Assembly: GCA_030062745.1 (NCBI GenBank) | Contig: CP099839.1 | Coordinates: forward strand, 4,139,115-4,203,114 | Length of the DNA stretch: 64,000 nt | Source of the DNA: Capitulum mitella | Taxonomy: Eukaryota; Arthropoda; Thecostraca; Pollicipedomorpha; Pollicipedidae | Reading direction: 5' to 3' | Shown here: piece after piece, positions 44,401 to 56,588 of the stretch | How the letters are laid out: the number at the start of each line of letters is the position of its first letter | Numbering within the stretch: the first letter of the stretch is position 1 | Notes under the pieces: generated by a model | What the model saw: the letters and a program-made list of their open reading frames with translations, nothing else | What the model was told of the DNA's origin: nothing | Databases searched by the model: none | Program-made: the position numbers and the translations under genes

Positions 44401-47400
44401 GCTCCTCCTTGCTCTTCTCCTGGCTGTCCTGGTACTTGCCGAGCCGGGCGAGATAGCGCTCCATCTCCGACTGGCACGTCTCCGCCTCGGCCAGCGCGTG
44501 GTCGCGCTCCGCCTGCGCCTTCCGCAGCTCGGCGTGGCTGCGCTCCGCCTTCTCGTACGCCTTCTCCACCTCCACCTGCAGGCGCGCCACCTCCTCGTTG
44601 CTGCGGTCCTGCGCCGCCTGCAGCTTCTGGTACTGCGCCTTGGAGCGCTCCACGTCGAACACCAGCTTGTCGATGTCCTCCTTGAGCTGCTCGCGCTCGT
44701 TGGTCAGCCGCTTGGTCTCCATCTGCGACTTGTCGTACTTGTCCCGCAGCCGCTCCAGCTCCAGGTTGAGCCGCTCCATCTCGTCGCGCGACCGCTCCTC
44801 GCTGTCCTTCATGCGCATGAACTGGACGGCGCTGCGGTCGTAGAGCTCCTGCAGCTTCTCCAGCTCGTCCTGGGCGCGCCGGTGCTCCTCCTTGGTCTTG
44901 CTGAGCAGCAGGTGCGACTTCTCGCCCTCCGACTGCAGCCGGTCCTGCTCGTCCTGCGCCGTCTGCAGGCGGCTCTGCAGGCGCTGCACCTCTCCCTGCG
45001 ACCTGCCGGCAGCATCGGCACACCGAACGCCCGGTCAGAGCTGCCCCAGGACCTGACCCAACAGACCGAGGTACCAAACACACGTTCAGAGCTGCCCCAG
45101 GACCTGATCCAACAGACCGAGGTACCAAACACACGGTCAGAACTACCCCAGGACCTGACCCAACAGACCGAGGTACCAAACACACGGTCAGCGTTACCTG
45201 TCAGGATCTGACCCAACAGATCGAGGTACCAAACACACGGTCAGCGTTATCCGTCAGGATCTGGCCCAACAGATCGATACGCTTAAGACAGAGTCGGAGG
45301 CTCCTCAGGCGATGACCGAACAACAGCAGAGCGCTACACTCTGGGGCAGCCAGAGTCAGCCCAAGACCTGACTTTACAGTTAAACACGCCGAACAAAAGG
45401 GCAGTGTGATATAACCTGGCTCACGAAGGCATCAGCACAACACAGAGCCAGAAATGCCGGGACAATCAGCACGCACGTCATTAAGGGCCAGAATGTGGTT
45501 AAAACAACGCGTCGTTTCGAGGCTGCGAAACCGCAGCGGAAAACATCAGCAACGCAAGGCCTGTCGCTGTCCTTGCACGGTGATTCTGACCATGCCCTCC
45601 CTCCCGTTTCGTCTCTCTCAGAACGCAGACGACCAAGCAGAACACGAGACGCGCCCCGAGGCTGAACAGCGTCGCCTAATCGCGTCTCTTCAACGCCTGA
45701 TCGGCCGACTGTTCCCGGCGGACAGCTGACGTGGGTCAATGGGCCGTGTAGCGACGCGATTATTGGCAACAGACGGCCCCGGCCCCGACATGCTCAGACG
45801 GCGGAACGGGCCGATCGCCGCGACTGAACGGGCCAAACACGCCTGCTTTGCGCCGGTCGGCGGCCGCCATTGTCGCGGTGTAGCGCCGCTGTTCCCGGCT
45901 ACAGGCCGGGTCACGCGACGGCGAGCCGGGCGCCGGCGGCGGCGGGGAGGCCGCGGCGAGCGGGCGGCGCCGCGGCCCGGACTGCCGGGGGCGCCCCAGC
46001 CCGTGATCGTGACCCCAATTACCCGAGCACGTAAATATGGCAGTTCTCCAGAAGCGGCAGAAATGACGTTTCTGACCGACCACCGCCCTGACGGTCGGAC
46101 CACCCGGACCTATCAGCGGTTCGAGATTGGCCGGTCGAAGGAGGCTCCGGCGGATGAGGCATTGGGGGAAATGGCAATGTTTTCATCCGAAGGACAAGTC
46201 TCATAAATCCAACACCCCGCCGGGTTCCCGGGACGCTTTGAGAAAACCGTTGGAGGTTTTTTGCCGTGAGACAGGGTTTATCTCGGGCCTTCGTTTTCAG
46301 CTGTGACTCGCATTATGCGCGAATCCAAATCAGTAAGACAGAAATGAAGACGTCTTCCGAACAGAAGCATCGGCAGTTAAGGAAACCGGGTTCCGTGTGG
46401 TATTCGTCGTTAGTGTATGGTGCAACGCTTAGTTACTGCGGTTCTTCGGTCCATTTCCACCCTGAAAGTCGTCGGGACGTGTCTCATTGCTAAGCTGTGC
46501 ATATCGCAAGCATACAAAAGACCTTATGGCGTTTTGGTACCTTTGTTGAAGAACTTAAACTGCAAAATCAGCTGCGATGCAGCAGAATTTACGTTTCAAT
46601 GACTGAAACTCAATAGCAAGCGAGCGAGAATGTTGCTCGCTGGACATCAGCATTGAAATACGTTGTCAAATATAAGAAACCATATGGAGCACATGTTCCG
46701 TGGAATACACATGCGGTATGTTTTAATGATAAGTAAACTGCCGGTAAATGTTACGCATATAAAACATTTTGTGAAAGAACGGACCATATGAAGGATTCAT
46801 TCATTTCCTTATTAAAATTCAGTCCCGTGAACGACAAAATATTGCTATCTGTGAACGGAAAGGAAATATTTCAAGCGATATCAAGACATTCTTGCAGATG
46901 GATTCTTACTCGAACATTTTCTTACAAAACGCAAATTTTACCAGTAAATTTTTCGGGGGAATTTCTTCCGAAATCAGGTTCTTAAAAGAAGTTTGTTTAC
47001 ATGGGAATTATGTTACAGGAAAACACGGTACATGAATATTCTTTACAAAAGAAACCATCTTACAGGAAAATATCATTGATATTTCTTGCAAAATGAAGGA
47101 ATGGGAAAATAAATTAAGTGTCTATGAAGAATTACCAAACATGCTTGATGAATTTCTTATCTATGTAACAAAACCAGCAAACTTTTAGAGCAGTGGAAAT
47201 TCTTTTTTCGCGTTTTAGTTGTTTAGCTTGTTTGTTAACCTCTACATTATCCGAAAATGACCCCAACTTTTTCAAAACGTAGAGGAAAGCGTGGCAGAAA
47301 AAGCATTCTTAATGGTTACACGTATAGTCATCAGCGTCAGAATGATGGAGGAAATTGGTCACAATGGACCTGCCGTCGAAACAAAGAGGTGTGTAAAGTG

Positions 47401-50400
47401 TAAAGTGTAAAGAACGGCTGCAAATGTCTCCGGATGAGACAACGTGGGCAAACTTGGGTGAACCGAGCCATGTGCTGAACTTTGCAGAGTGTAAAGCCAC
47501 GGTAGTAATACAGCGTGTAGAAGGCAGAGGCAGAGAGAGAGGGGGTCCAATTCGAGTCTTCTGCATCTAACACAAGACATGTCTGTAGCACAAGAGCCTC
47601 TGTTTCTTTAACTTTGCCCAAAGCATGTGGCGAAAAGCCCAAGTTTCAAGCAAGGTTCGCTTTTATGCAGGAAACAACAACATTCGGTCCCATTTTCATT
47701 GGGCACTGGCTTTACAGGAAGTCATGTGATTAATGCGTTCATGGATGCGCGAGAGAATTCAAATGCGATGAATGACGTTTTCGACCTCCCAGAGGATTTT
47801 TATATCCCCGGTAGGGGGATGTAAGAGGTAAGAGGTAAGATGTCGTCAAACCTCCAGATTTGCAATGCTGGCTTGGAACGAAGCAGAATGCGTGGTGAAA
47901 GATATGCCTTGTTCGAATAATTCCCCTGAAGGATGGAGTCGTCGGTGGAACATTCCGGTACGTAAGGCGCATTTCAACATTTTCGAGCTCCTCGAGGCCA
48001 TCAAAAACGAAAAATCTTACGCTGAGGGGCAAAGACAACTTACCGCTTAAGGCGTTTCTGCACCCCGTAAGACGTCAAAGTACATGCAAAATGATGACCG
48101 ACTTCTGCGAAGAAAAAATTAAGGAAACCATCGAAGATCGCGACAATAAAACCCGCCCGTGTGGTAAAGAGCACCTGAAATATTTAAAATGTGTAGTCCA
48201 TGTTGCATGAGGAATATTTTATGTGCATACAAGATCAACACAAGAAATTAGAAATGGTAGGCAAGTGAGAAAAATTGCAGGCTGTGAGGACAAGACAGAA
48301 AAACTAATGTCAAAGCGATGTAAGATCCAAGAGCAAGAATTTAAGCCAAATATGGCAAGAAAAAAGTCAGTAGGATTTCGTGCATGGCAGAATCGTATTT
48401 CAAGAACATAAACATGTAAGAAAATGTCCGGTAATAAATGCTTCGTCAGAAAATGTCTGGTACTTTTTTATAAAGATCTGTCCTAGACCCTTCCCAGCGT
48501 ACGGCAAAATGCCAGGACCGTCCTCACAAGGTCCGGAGCTCGGGAGACCGTTGGTCTCCCCATCCTGGCAATAACGGTTCGAGTTGCTACAGCGCTTGAT
48601 TCTTTTCCGGCAGGGCAGTTGGCGATAGATGGCTGTCGTGACCAGGAATGGTCGTGTCGTACCTCTCACGACATTAATTGCCGCAAAGTCAGCCGTTACC
48701 TGGAATTATACGACTGTGTGCAGACTGCAGAACAGGAACAGTAGGAGCATCGAAAAAGCGTTTGTGTGTGTGTGTGGAGGGGGGAAAACGTATTTCCTCA
48801 GTGACCTGATGTTAAATTTCCAAAAAAGGGGACAAGGCCCTTCGGCTGCCAGCACATACACCTTTTGTTCAGAACCCACGCAACAATCTTTGCACTCAAC
48901 ACGGGATCTGAATAAACGTCGCTGTCGCATAAAAATCATAAAGAATTTTGCGGACAAAGGAAATCGAAACCGGTAAATGAGCCAAAGCGCTTTTCTGTTT
49001 TATTGGATTGACAAGGGACAAAGTTCTGTCATATTTCACGCCCTCACAGACTTGCAGGTTATACAGCATTAGTTTCGTCGTTCGCGTTCACAGGCCTTGA
49101 CAGTCGTCACGTTATGGGGCGCTGAGAGCTGTTATCCGCACAATACACATCGAATTCTGAGGAGATTTCTCTTTACTTTGTCACTGATCTGGACAGCAGA
49201 CTCGTTCGTCGGCTTGTTAACAGCCAGCTCTCCTGCCGTGGCTCTGCCGGTACACCGGCAGAGAGAACTGGCACGGCTGAAATTCCGCATCACACAGACG
49301 ACAAGGGGAGTGACTGATATGGTTGTACATCTGCTGCCTGGTAAGGAGACTTGGGGTTACTGCACCGGTCCCTTGGTCCACGGCCTCTGACTTAGGAGTC
49401 TGACCACTGCAGCAGACAGTGTCTGTAGGCCGGTGGCCAGTGTCTGTCGTCTAGTGGCCAGTGTCCGTAAGCCATTGGCCAGGGGCTGTCGACCGCTGGC
49501 CTGTGTGTGTCGAACGGTGGTCAGTATTTGTCGGCCGGTGGCCTGTGTGTGTCGACTGGAGGCCAGTATTTGTCGGCCGGTGGCCTGTGTGTGTCGAACG
49601 GTGGCCAGTATTTGTCGGCCGGTGGCCTGTGTGTGTCAGATAGTGACCCGTGTGTGTCGAACGGTGGCCAGTATTTGTCGGCCGGTGGCCTGTGTGTGTC
49701 AGATAGTGACCCGTGTGTGTCGAACGGTGGCCTGTGTGTGTCGACTGGAGGCCAGTATTTGTCGGCCGGTGGCCTGTGTGTGTCAGATAGTGACCCGTGT
49801 GTGTCGAACGGTGGCCTGTGTGTGTCGACCGGTGGCCTGTATTTGTCGGCCGGTGGCCAGTATTTGTCGGCCGGTGGCCCGTGTGTGTCGAACGGTGGCC
49901 AGTATTTGTCGGCCGGTGGCCTGTGTGTGTCGACTGGAGGCCAGTATTTGTCGGCCGGTGGCCTGTGTGTGTCGAACGGTGGCCAGTATTTGTCGGCCGG
50001 TGGCCAGCGGCCGGCGGCCAGTCGGCGGGGTCCTAATTACCGTGCGGGGACGTGAGCCACCATTAGCCGGGCTGCTGATTAGTCGCACCGCTGGTGTGGG
50101 GCGTCCGCTCTGGCACGGCACATGGAAAGGCCACCGTCACTCCAACGGTCATGGATGAGCGCAAAAACACGCGACAGCATTTCGTTAAATCCGTCGAGAC
50201 CGTTTAATGACTATCTTGTTTTACGATTGTTGCATGAGCTCGAGTAGGCATCCGTAGCTGATCGCAAAAACGTACAACACGGGAAACGGTGCCAACAGTG
50301 GCGAATCCAAAGCATCCAAAGTGCCACAGCCCCAAACGAGATGTCGAAGCTGTGATGCCGAATGATGTTTTCCCCAAGCCGGACACGAATACTTAAGTTT

Positions 50401-53400
50401 TAGTTCAACAGCTTACGCAGTCATGCTTGAAAAGTGATGGTAGGTTATACCTATTTCACGCATTCGATGTAACTTCACCAAAAACATCCCCAAGACGGGA
50501 TCTAGACATCTAACACCGTCATTTTTTCTCGTTCCCATCCATCCAGAGCGATTCGTCCCTTCCCAAGATGGGTAGCTGGATCGGCCCGTCTGGTCTTAGG
50601 GCTTCGCAGCTGTCACCTTGGACTTTAGCGCAAAACATTTACCCAACAGAACAGATCAACCAAAACAATGTAGCATTACAGTTATGTAACTCGTCAAGCG
50701 AGTGATCAGAGCTGATGACCAAACGGGATTGAATAAGCGAACGGAATAAAATTCATTAAAAACAATGATCCTCTGGAATCGGCAACCACCTTCAGCGGAG
50801 AGACGATAATTGGACGGGAATGACTATGTGGATGAAACAAAATCCATTGAGAACAAGATCCCTGGAAAATGACAACCGTCAACTTAACAAAATGCAAACC
50901 ATGGCGTTACGGAAATACATGGAAATCTATAAAAGCATAAGTGCAAATACGCATGCATACATTCAGGGACGGACGGCGGTGTAACCACAAGCGCATGCAT
51001 ATGCACGTCCGCACGCCCTCCGGCACACACAGTCACACACCGACATACACAGGGGGAGCGCGGCGAACACAGAGGTTCACGCACCGGACTCCTCGCTCGC
51101 TGCGGCGCCAGGATAGACGAGTCTCAGTCTGGCAGTCTCAGGGCACGGCACCCTGGCATAGCTAGCTCAGAGAACCGCCACCGAGCATACAGGTGGAAAA
51201 TGAGACTGAACCGACTACTGACGATCCGCATGAAGATGACGATTATTTGCAGAAATGGCGGAATGAAACAAAATGTTGATTTGATGAATCAGCCTTACAC
51301 TGCAATCAAAGATGTGCTTTGACCAAGCGGAAAAATGTATCGCGACATGGCAGGACTTCCGACTACATCAGAAGGGAAAGGTATTCCCCTTCTGGTGTAC
51401 CGTGAACACGGTAAAACCAACGTAAACATGTGATTCACCTGAGGTAACCTTAAAACCAGGACTATTTTTTTTACTGTACCTACTTATGCAAAACATAATT
51501 TCTGGTGAATGAATCAGTTTGATGAATTAACAAAATTTCAAACAAACCTCTTCATGAAATGTGTAACTTTTAGTAACCCGTCAGTCTCAGTGTAGAAGCA
51601 ACAATGGGGTCTCGTTCGTTGATGTTTAATGACTAACACTAGTTCGTAAGCATTTTTTTTAGAAACAGGGACCATAACGCTATCAAATGCCCTAAACATC
51701 AATCTAGCTACGACTATCTATAGCGTGCAAGATGGCGTAGCAGTGACTTGTGTATTTCGTACCTATCGTATTTTTCCAACATTCTCTCATTTTCCCGTTG
51801 CACGGTCTCTTTTTCCTCCTGGAGTCGGGATATTAGCAGCTGGTTCTTCTCCAGCTTTTCTCGCAGGTGTTCAAGTTCCGAGCTCTTGTCTTCTTTTTCG
51901 ATCTGCGAGGAAGACAACTGCGGTCATCACCATAGCTACCTTGCCCACATTTCATGCAACTGTGTGTTTAAACAGTGCAGCCAAAGGGAATGCCGAATTA
52001 CGTATGCACAGTAAGAGGCAAATTTAACCACCTTTCACCCTGTTAAGTATGTCGACATACCTGCAGCTTCTGTATAAGAGCGGAGTTCTTGTCTAGCTTC
52101 TCACGGAGAAGTTCCATTTCTGTCTGCACGTTATCCCGATCACGAAGGGCCTTGGCCTGTTGGGCCTGAAGCAGTTCCACCCTCTCTGACTGCTTCAGCA
52201 GATCCGTTTCCACCTTTTCCTTTTCACTTAGAATCCTCGATAACTGGCCCTGGGGCAAGAAATTTCACAAGGCTAATAATGGTTTCATTAATTCGAGCAA
52301 TACTCCGGGCAAAACCTGTTTCATAACCAATGTATTGTCCTAAGTAAACATAAATTAGATGTGTCCTTACCGTTCCCGAAAAAAACTCAGGAGTCTTTCC
52401 GGATCTGCTCCGCAAAAACCTTTACGAGAAGTAACAAGAGGAACATCTAACATTTCGATGGTGCCGTTGCGGACGGTGCGGTCGTGGAACATCAGTACAT
52501 GAAGCAGAGGATGGGGGGTCCGAACCCCAGTGACTGCAATTTCCTGCGGAGGACGACATCGGACATCTGCAAGTCTGAGACCAATGACAAGAGTTTTTGC
52601 TTAGGATCAGTGGGCGCCTGACGACGGCCGGAGATTAAACCGGACGAAAACACCGCGTAGATAACACACTGCGCGAAGTTCTATCCAATCGTTGTGCCAA
52701 CAGTTTTCCATCATTGCTCTGTGCCATTTACTCTTTACAATATGTGGACATGGGTATGTCGCTGGTAAAAGATCCTGAAATAAGGACATTTGTATGCGGA
52801 GACACCATTTCGCCGTTATTATGGATCGAAACAAACGAACTGGGGCTTGCATCATGCGACTGTAAATTTTGCCACATGGTGATCGCGATGTCGCTTGCTG
52901 AATAAATATCAATAGCAGCAGACGCTTCCTTTTTCGTGGTCGTGAAGGTAGCACGTAAAGTATGGGAAACTGGGGCCACCGGATCTGAAAATTAGAGTTT
53001 CTGAGGCACTGCAGGGGCTTCCCGAGCCGAAACTTGCGGACTGGAAACGGGGGGTTAACAGCCTTCTGGTTCCACAGTCCCCACATGCCTGAGCCATACT
53101 GTTTTCTGACGCCATTTTTGCTGAACGAACGTAACTGGATCATTTTCCACACGGCTCGAGAAAAGGAAACATATGGCTCATTTTCTAAAAACTCCTGTAA
53201 AATATGTCAAGTAGTACCTGTAGTCTCATGTGGTAGGACAAGAACCAGTATCAGAATACCACTATAAGATGGAATAGAGAATCAAGTATCGATGCAAGGC
53301 GAATTTGATACGGTTTGCATGCAGTCAGGCGACCTGTTTTTTTTTCCGTATGGTCAGGCAGGCTTTGTCTGCATATTCTGAAAAGGCATTATTAGTGCCA

Positions 53401-54109
53401 TGCCTTTAGGACGTTAGGGGTTTCCGACGCGGTCGATGAGGGTTTAAAAAATAATATGAATCCCTGCTGAATTGCTTGGCATTGGCGTACCTAGATCAAG
53501 TCTAAGAGACCTGGTTCCCATAAGAGTCCTGGATCTTCTAGCTGAATGCAAAAATATGTATGTCCTTATATTTCGTTTCATTATAGTTCATGATGTCGTG
53601 TATCAAGTAGTGGATCTTAACAATAAAACAAGACGGATTAATCATGTTTTTCATAAAACATGTTGGAAAAGGCCTTTTGCTCTTCCAACCATCCAGTCGA
53701 AAGCAGTAGCCCCGAGTCCACCTTTCGGTGTGGCCGTAACGCGACCTCTGGAATAGCGCGGACGCGGCTCGGTCCAGAAACGCATCTCGCCTGGAAAAGG
53801 AATGCTTGACGTTTAAAACAGGGTCACTCCAGGCGTATAGGGGGTCTAGTTTACGGCTGACCTTTCGATTTTATACTCCTTCGAACGGCTCGCGAACTGT
53901 GAAGCCTCTCTCTCTCCCCCCCTCTCTCTCTCTTTCTCCTCTCTCTTTCTTTTTTCCTTCTTTCTTTCTTTCTTTCTTTCTTTCTTTCGTTCTTTCTCTC
54001 TTCCTCTCTCTCTCTCTCTATCTCTCTCTCTGTCTCTCCCTCGCTCTCTCCCTCTCTTTCTCTCTCTCCTTCTTCCTTTATTTCTTTTTTTCTTTCTCTC
54101 TCCCTCTCC

Positions 54110-54188
<79 letters not shown>

Positions 54189-56557
54189 CGCCGCCCGCCG
54201 TGAAACACGGCCACCGCCGGCGGCGCCGGGCGGCCCGTGTACTCCGCCCGGCCAATGTCTGGTCGATAAGATGATCCGCGCCGCAGCCCCGGCCGCCAGT
54301 CGGCTGGCACCGATAGTGGCGCGCGGCCGGCGCCAGCCGCCGCGGCCGCCGGCGGCCGGGCCCGATAGTCAGGACTCACGGCTGGTGGTGGGGGCGGTGG
54401 CTGGACCGATAGTGTGGGCTCACTCTGGAATGTCTTCTAGTTGGAGCTGGCTTGGCTGGGCAGGTTTGGGTTCACGCTGGAATGGCTGCTGTTGGCAGGA
54501 GAGAGCAGGGCAGAATGTAGTGGTTAACCCTGGAATGCCTGATGGGGGGAAATGGCAGGGTAGGTACCACCGTTCACGCTGGGGTTTATGCTAGCTGCAA
54601 GTGGCTGGAGGATGGTGATGGCTCACGATGACACGGCTACCAAAGTGCTCCTGCATCAGCGCTCGAAAATCGTCTACAGCCCCACACCAGGTCGCGAGCC
54701 AGGCCAGACAGAAGGAAGCAGCATAACAGCATTGTTTGTCAGGAATGATAGATGCCAGAAACCCCTCAGGCAGGCGAGCCGAGCGATCGTCGACAACAGC
54801 AAACAAAAGGGTCATATAGGCAACTCTAATGCGCAACAGATTAACGACTGTGTCCAGCGCTCACGGAAGCAGCACACCTCGCATTTCGTGATCTTGATTT
54901 CGCCACGGTTCTCCAAAAATGTGCCAGCTGTCGAAGAGTTGCGTCCCGTCCCAGGTACGTCATTTCCCCAGAGACCAACGCATTACTCCAAAAAGGAGGG
55001 AAAACAAACACTTCGGTTAGGTCCGGGCTCCGAAATCCTTGCAACAAGGGGCAAACAACATCTGAAAATGCGAACGCGCCAAGTAAATCTTCACAGGTAT
55101 TCCGGAACATGAAACATGGCCGTTTGTTTATTTCGCAAAATCAGTTCATAGAGGTCGAGCACAGAGTAGAAGCATTTATTTTTACACTAGTCTGGTTTGA
55201 TCTACAGCAGCACGTAAAAATAAACTATGTTTTGGAAACATTATTTCCATATCCATGCCGCCAAGGAAAACTCACTGGCGATTGGCTGCTATAAGCATAA
55301 CAGATCAATCTATTTCTCAAAAGACCGAGACAGAGGGGTTTTCTTTCGGTTAACAACTTTCAATAGCTCATTTCATAAGAAAATTGGAGCCATTCTTATC
55401 ATCTGACCTCACACTTATTGTTGCTGGAAATAGACCCACCCGAAAATAGACTCATCCGCAGGAACTTAGCCAACAGACAAGGGAGGCCTTCAGCCGCCGT
55501 CGCACATAAATTCCGCTTCCTGTTCGCAAAGCCGCATTAACAGCCTGTCTCCAGCGCAGCTCGTGCGCAAGCAGTGCTGTAAGACAGAAATAGTGCCTGC
55601 ATGGCACTATTACTGTGGCAACAGGAAAACCAAGAAAAGACCCAGTGTGCAGGACCTGCCAGTGTGAAAGGCTCAGCCGATGATGCGCTTTAAACAGCAT
55701 CAGAATACGGTGATCTGGGGCGGATATTCTGAGCACCGATCACAGGAAGTAGCCGTGCAATGGGAATGTAGCCAAGCATCGAAAAGTCATCAAAAAAGTG
55801 CATAACAGCATCATCGAGATGTTTCTTTTTGTGAGTGTTGACGGCGAAAAACGACGGCCAAAGGCTCTTAGATTTAACGAAGCGACTGTTTTTGCCAAGG
55901 CATGCTCAAATTGCGCGATAAATCACGCCAGATTCGAATTTATCATCCGTGTTCTCCCACATCATGGGCTCCGCGAGAACGGAACATGCAGGGGGTATCA
56001 GCTATCCTTGAGCAATTCCACTGAGATGTTGCAAGGAAAAGCTGGAAAACAGCATGACTTCGGAAAATTCTGGATACTTAGCGGAGCCTTGGTGCTAAGC
56101 TGACATTGGGTTTGCGGCTAAACATTTGCGCTTTGTTTTTAAGGACAGGAACAATCACGCATTCTTCGCACGCTGCAGGTACCAACCTGCGTTTTGTCGT
56201 GTTTCTCCTTCAGCTTTTGCAGCTCGGCCTCTACGGCTTCCTTGTCTCGCTGCATTCTGGTCGACTGTCCCAGCGTTTTGTCCACCTGCGCTTGTAGAAG
56301 GTCCATGTCGCAGAATGGCCTTCTCTTTCTCCGCTTGAAGCTGAAAGACATGACAGGTACACAAATAAATACATGACGCACCGGTTCGTGTCGTTGACTA
56401 GCTGCAAAGAATGGACCCGTTTCGCGGATATCGTTTTGCTCTGTGACGACGATAGCTGATGGGCTATTTTGGAAATGTTTTCAATGAAGAATGGCAAAAC
56501 AGGCATCCCGGAACATTTCTTGCAATTCTATAGGTCCAAAAGCCATATATATATACG

Positions 56558-56588
<31 letters not shown>

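Larger units (their letters stand above)
45003..51762. other. brp intron (6.8 kb)
   Basis: It holds a 51-bp repeat directly at its 3' end (45013-45265), a GC-rich patch at 45.75-46.2 kb, AT-rich sequence at 46.2-49.0 kb, a structured hairpin region at 48510-48570 and the 21-bp minisatellite at 49425-50020. No nested gene recognised. Confidence 0.8.

Noticed and set aside
43755..45185. 476-codon alternative minus-strand frame rich in Gly/Ala
   Set aside because: Overlaps the brp frame and reads as GC-rich shadow with no recognisable domain.
42529..45211. Long + strand frames (384 and 559 codons) full of Leu, opposite the brp giant exon
   Set aside because: They are the complement of Glu/Gln-rich coiled-coil codons (GAG/CAG read as CTC/CTG); the minus-strand frame matches Bruchpilot.
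49433..50158. 241-codon Cys/Val repeat ORF
   Set aside because: Produced by the 21-bp minisatellite inside a brp intron; frames are open on both strands.
53806..54594. 262-codon + strand frame and opposing Arg/Glu frames
   Set aside because: Mostly translation of a polypyrimidine simple repeat.
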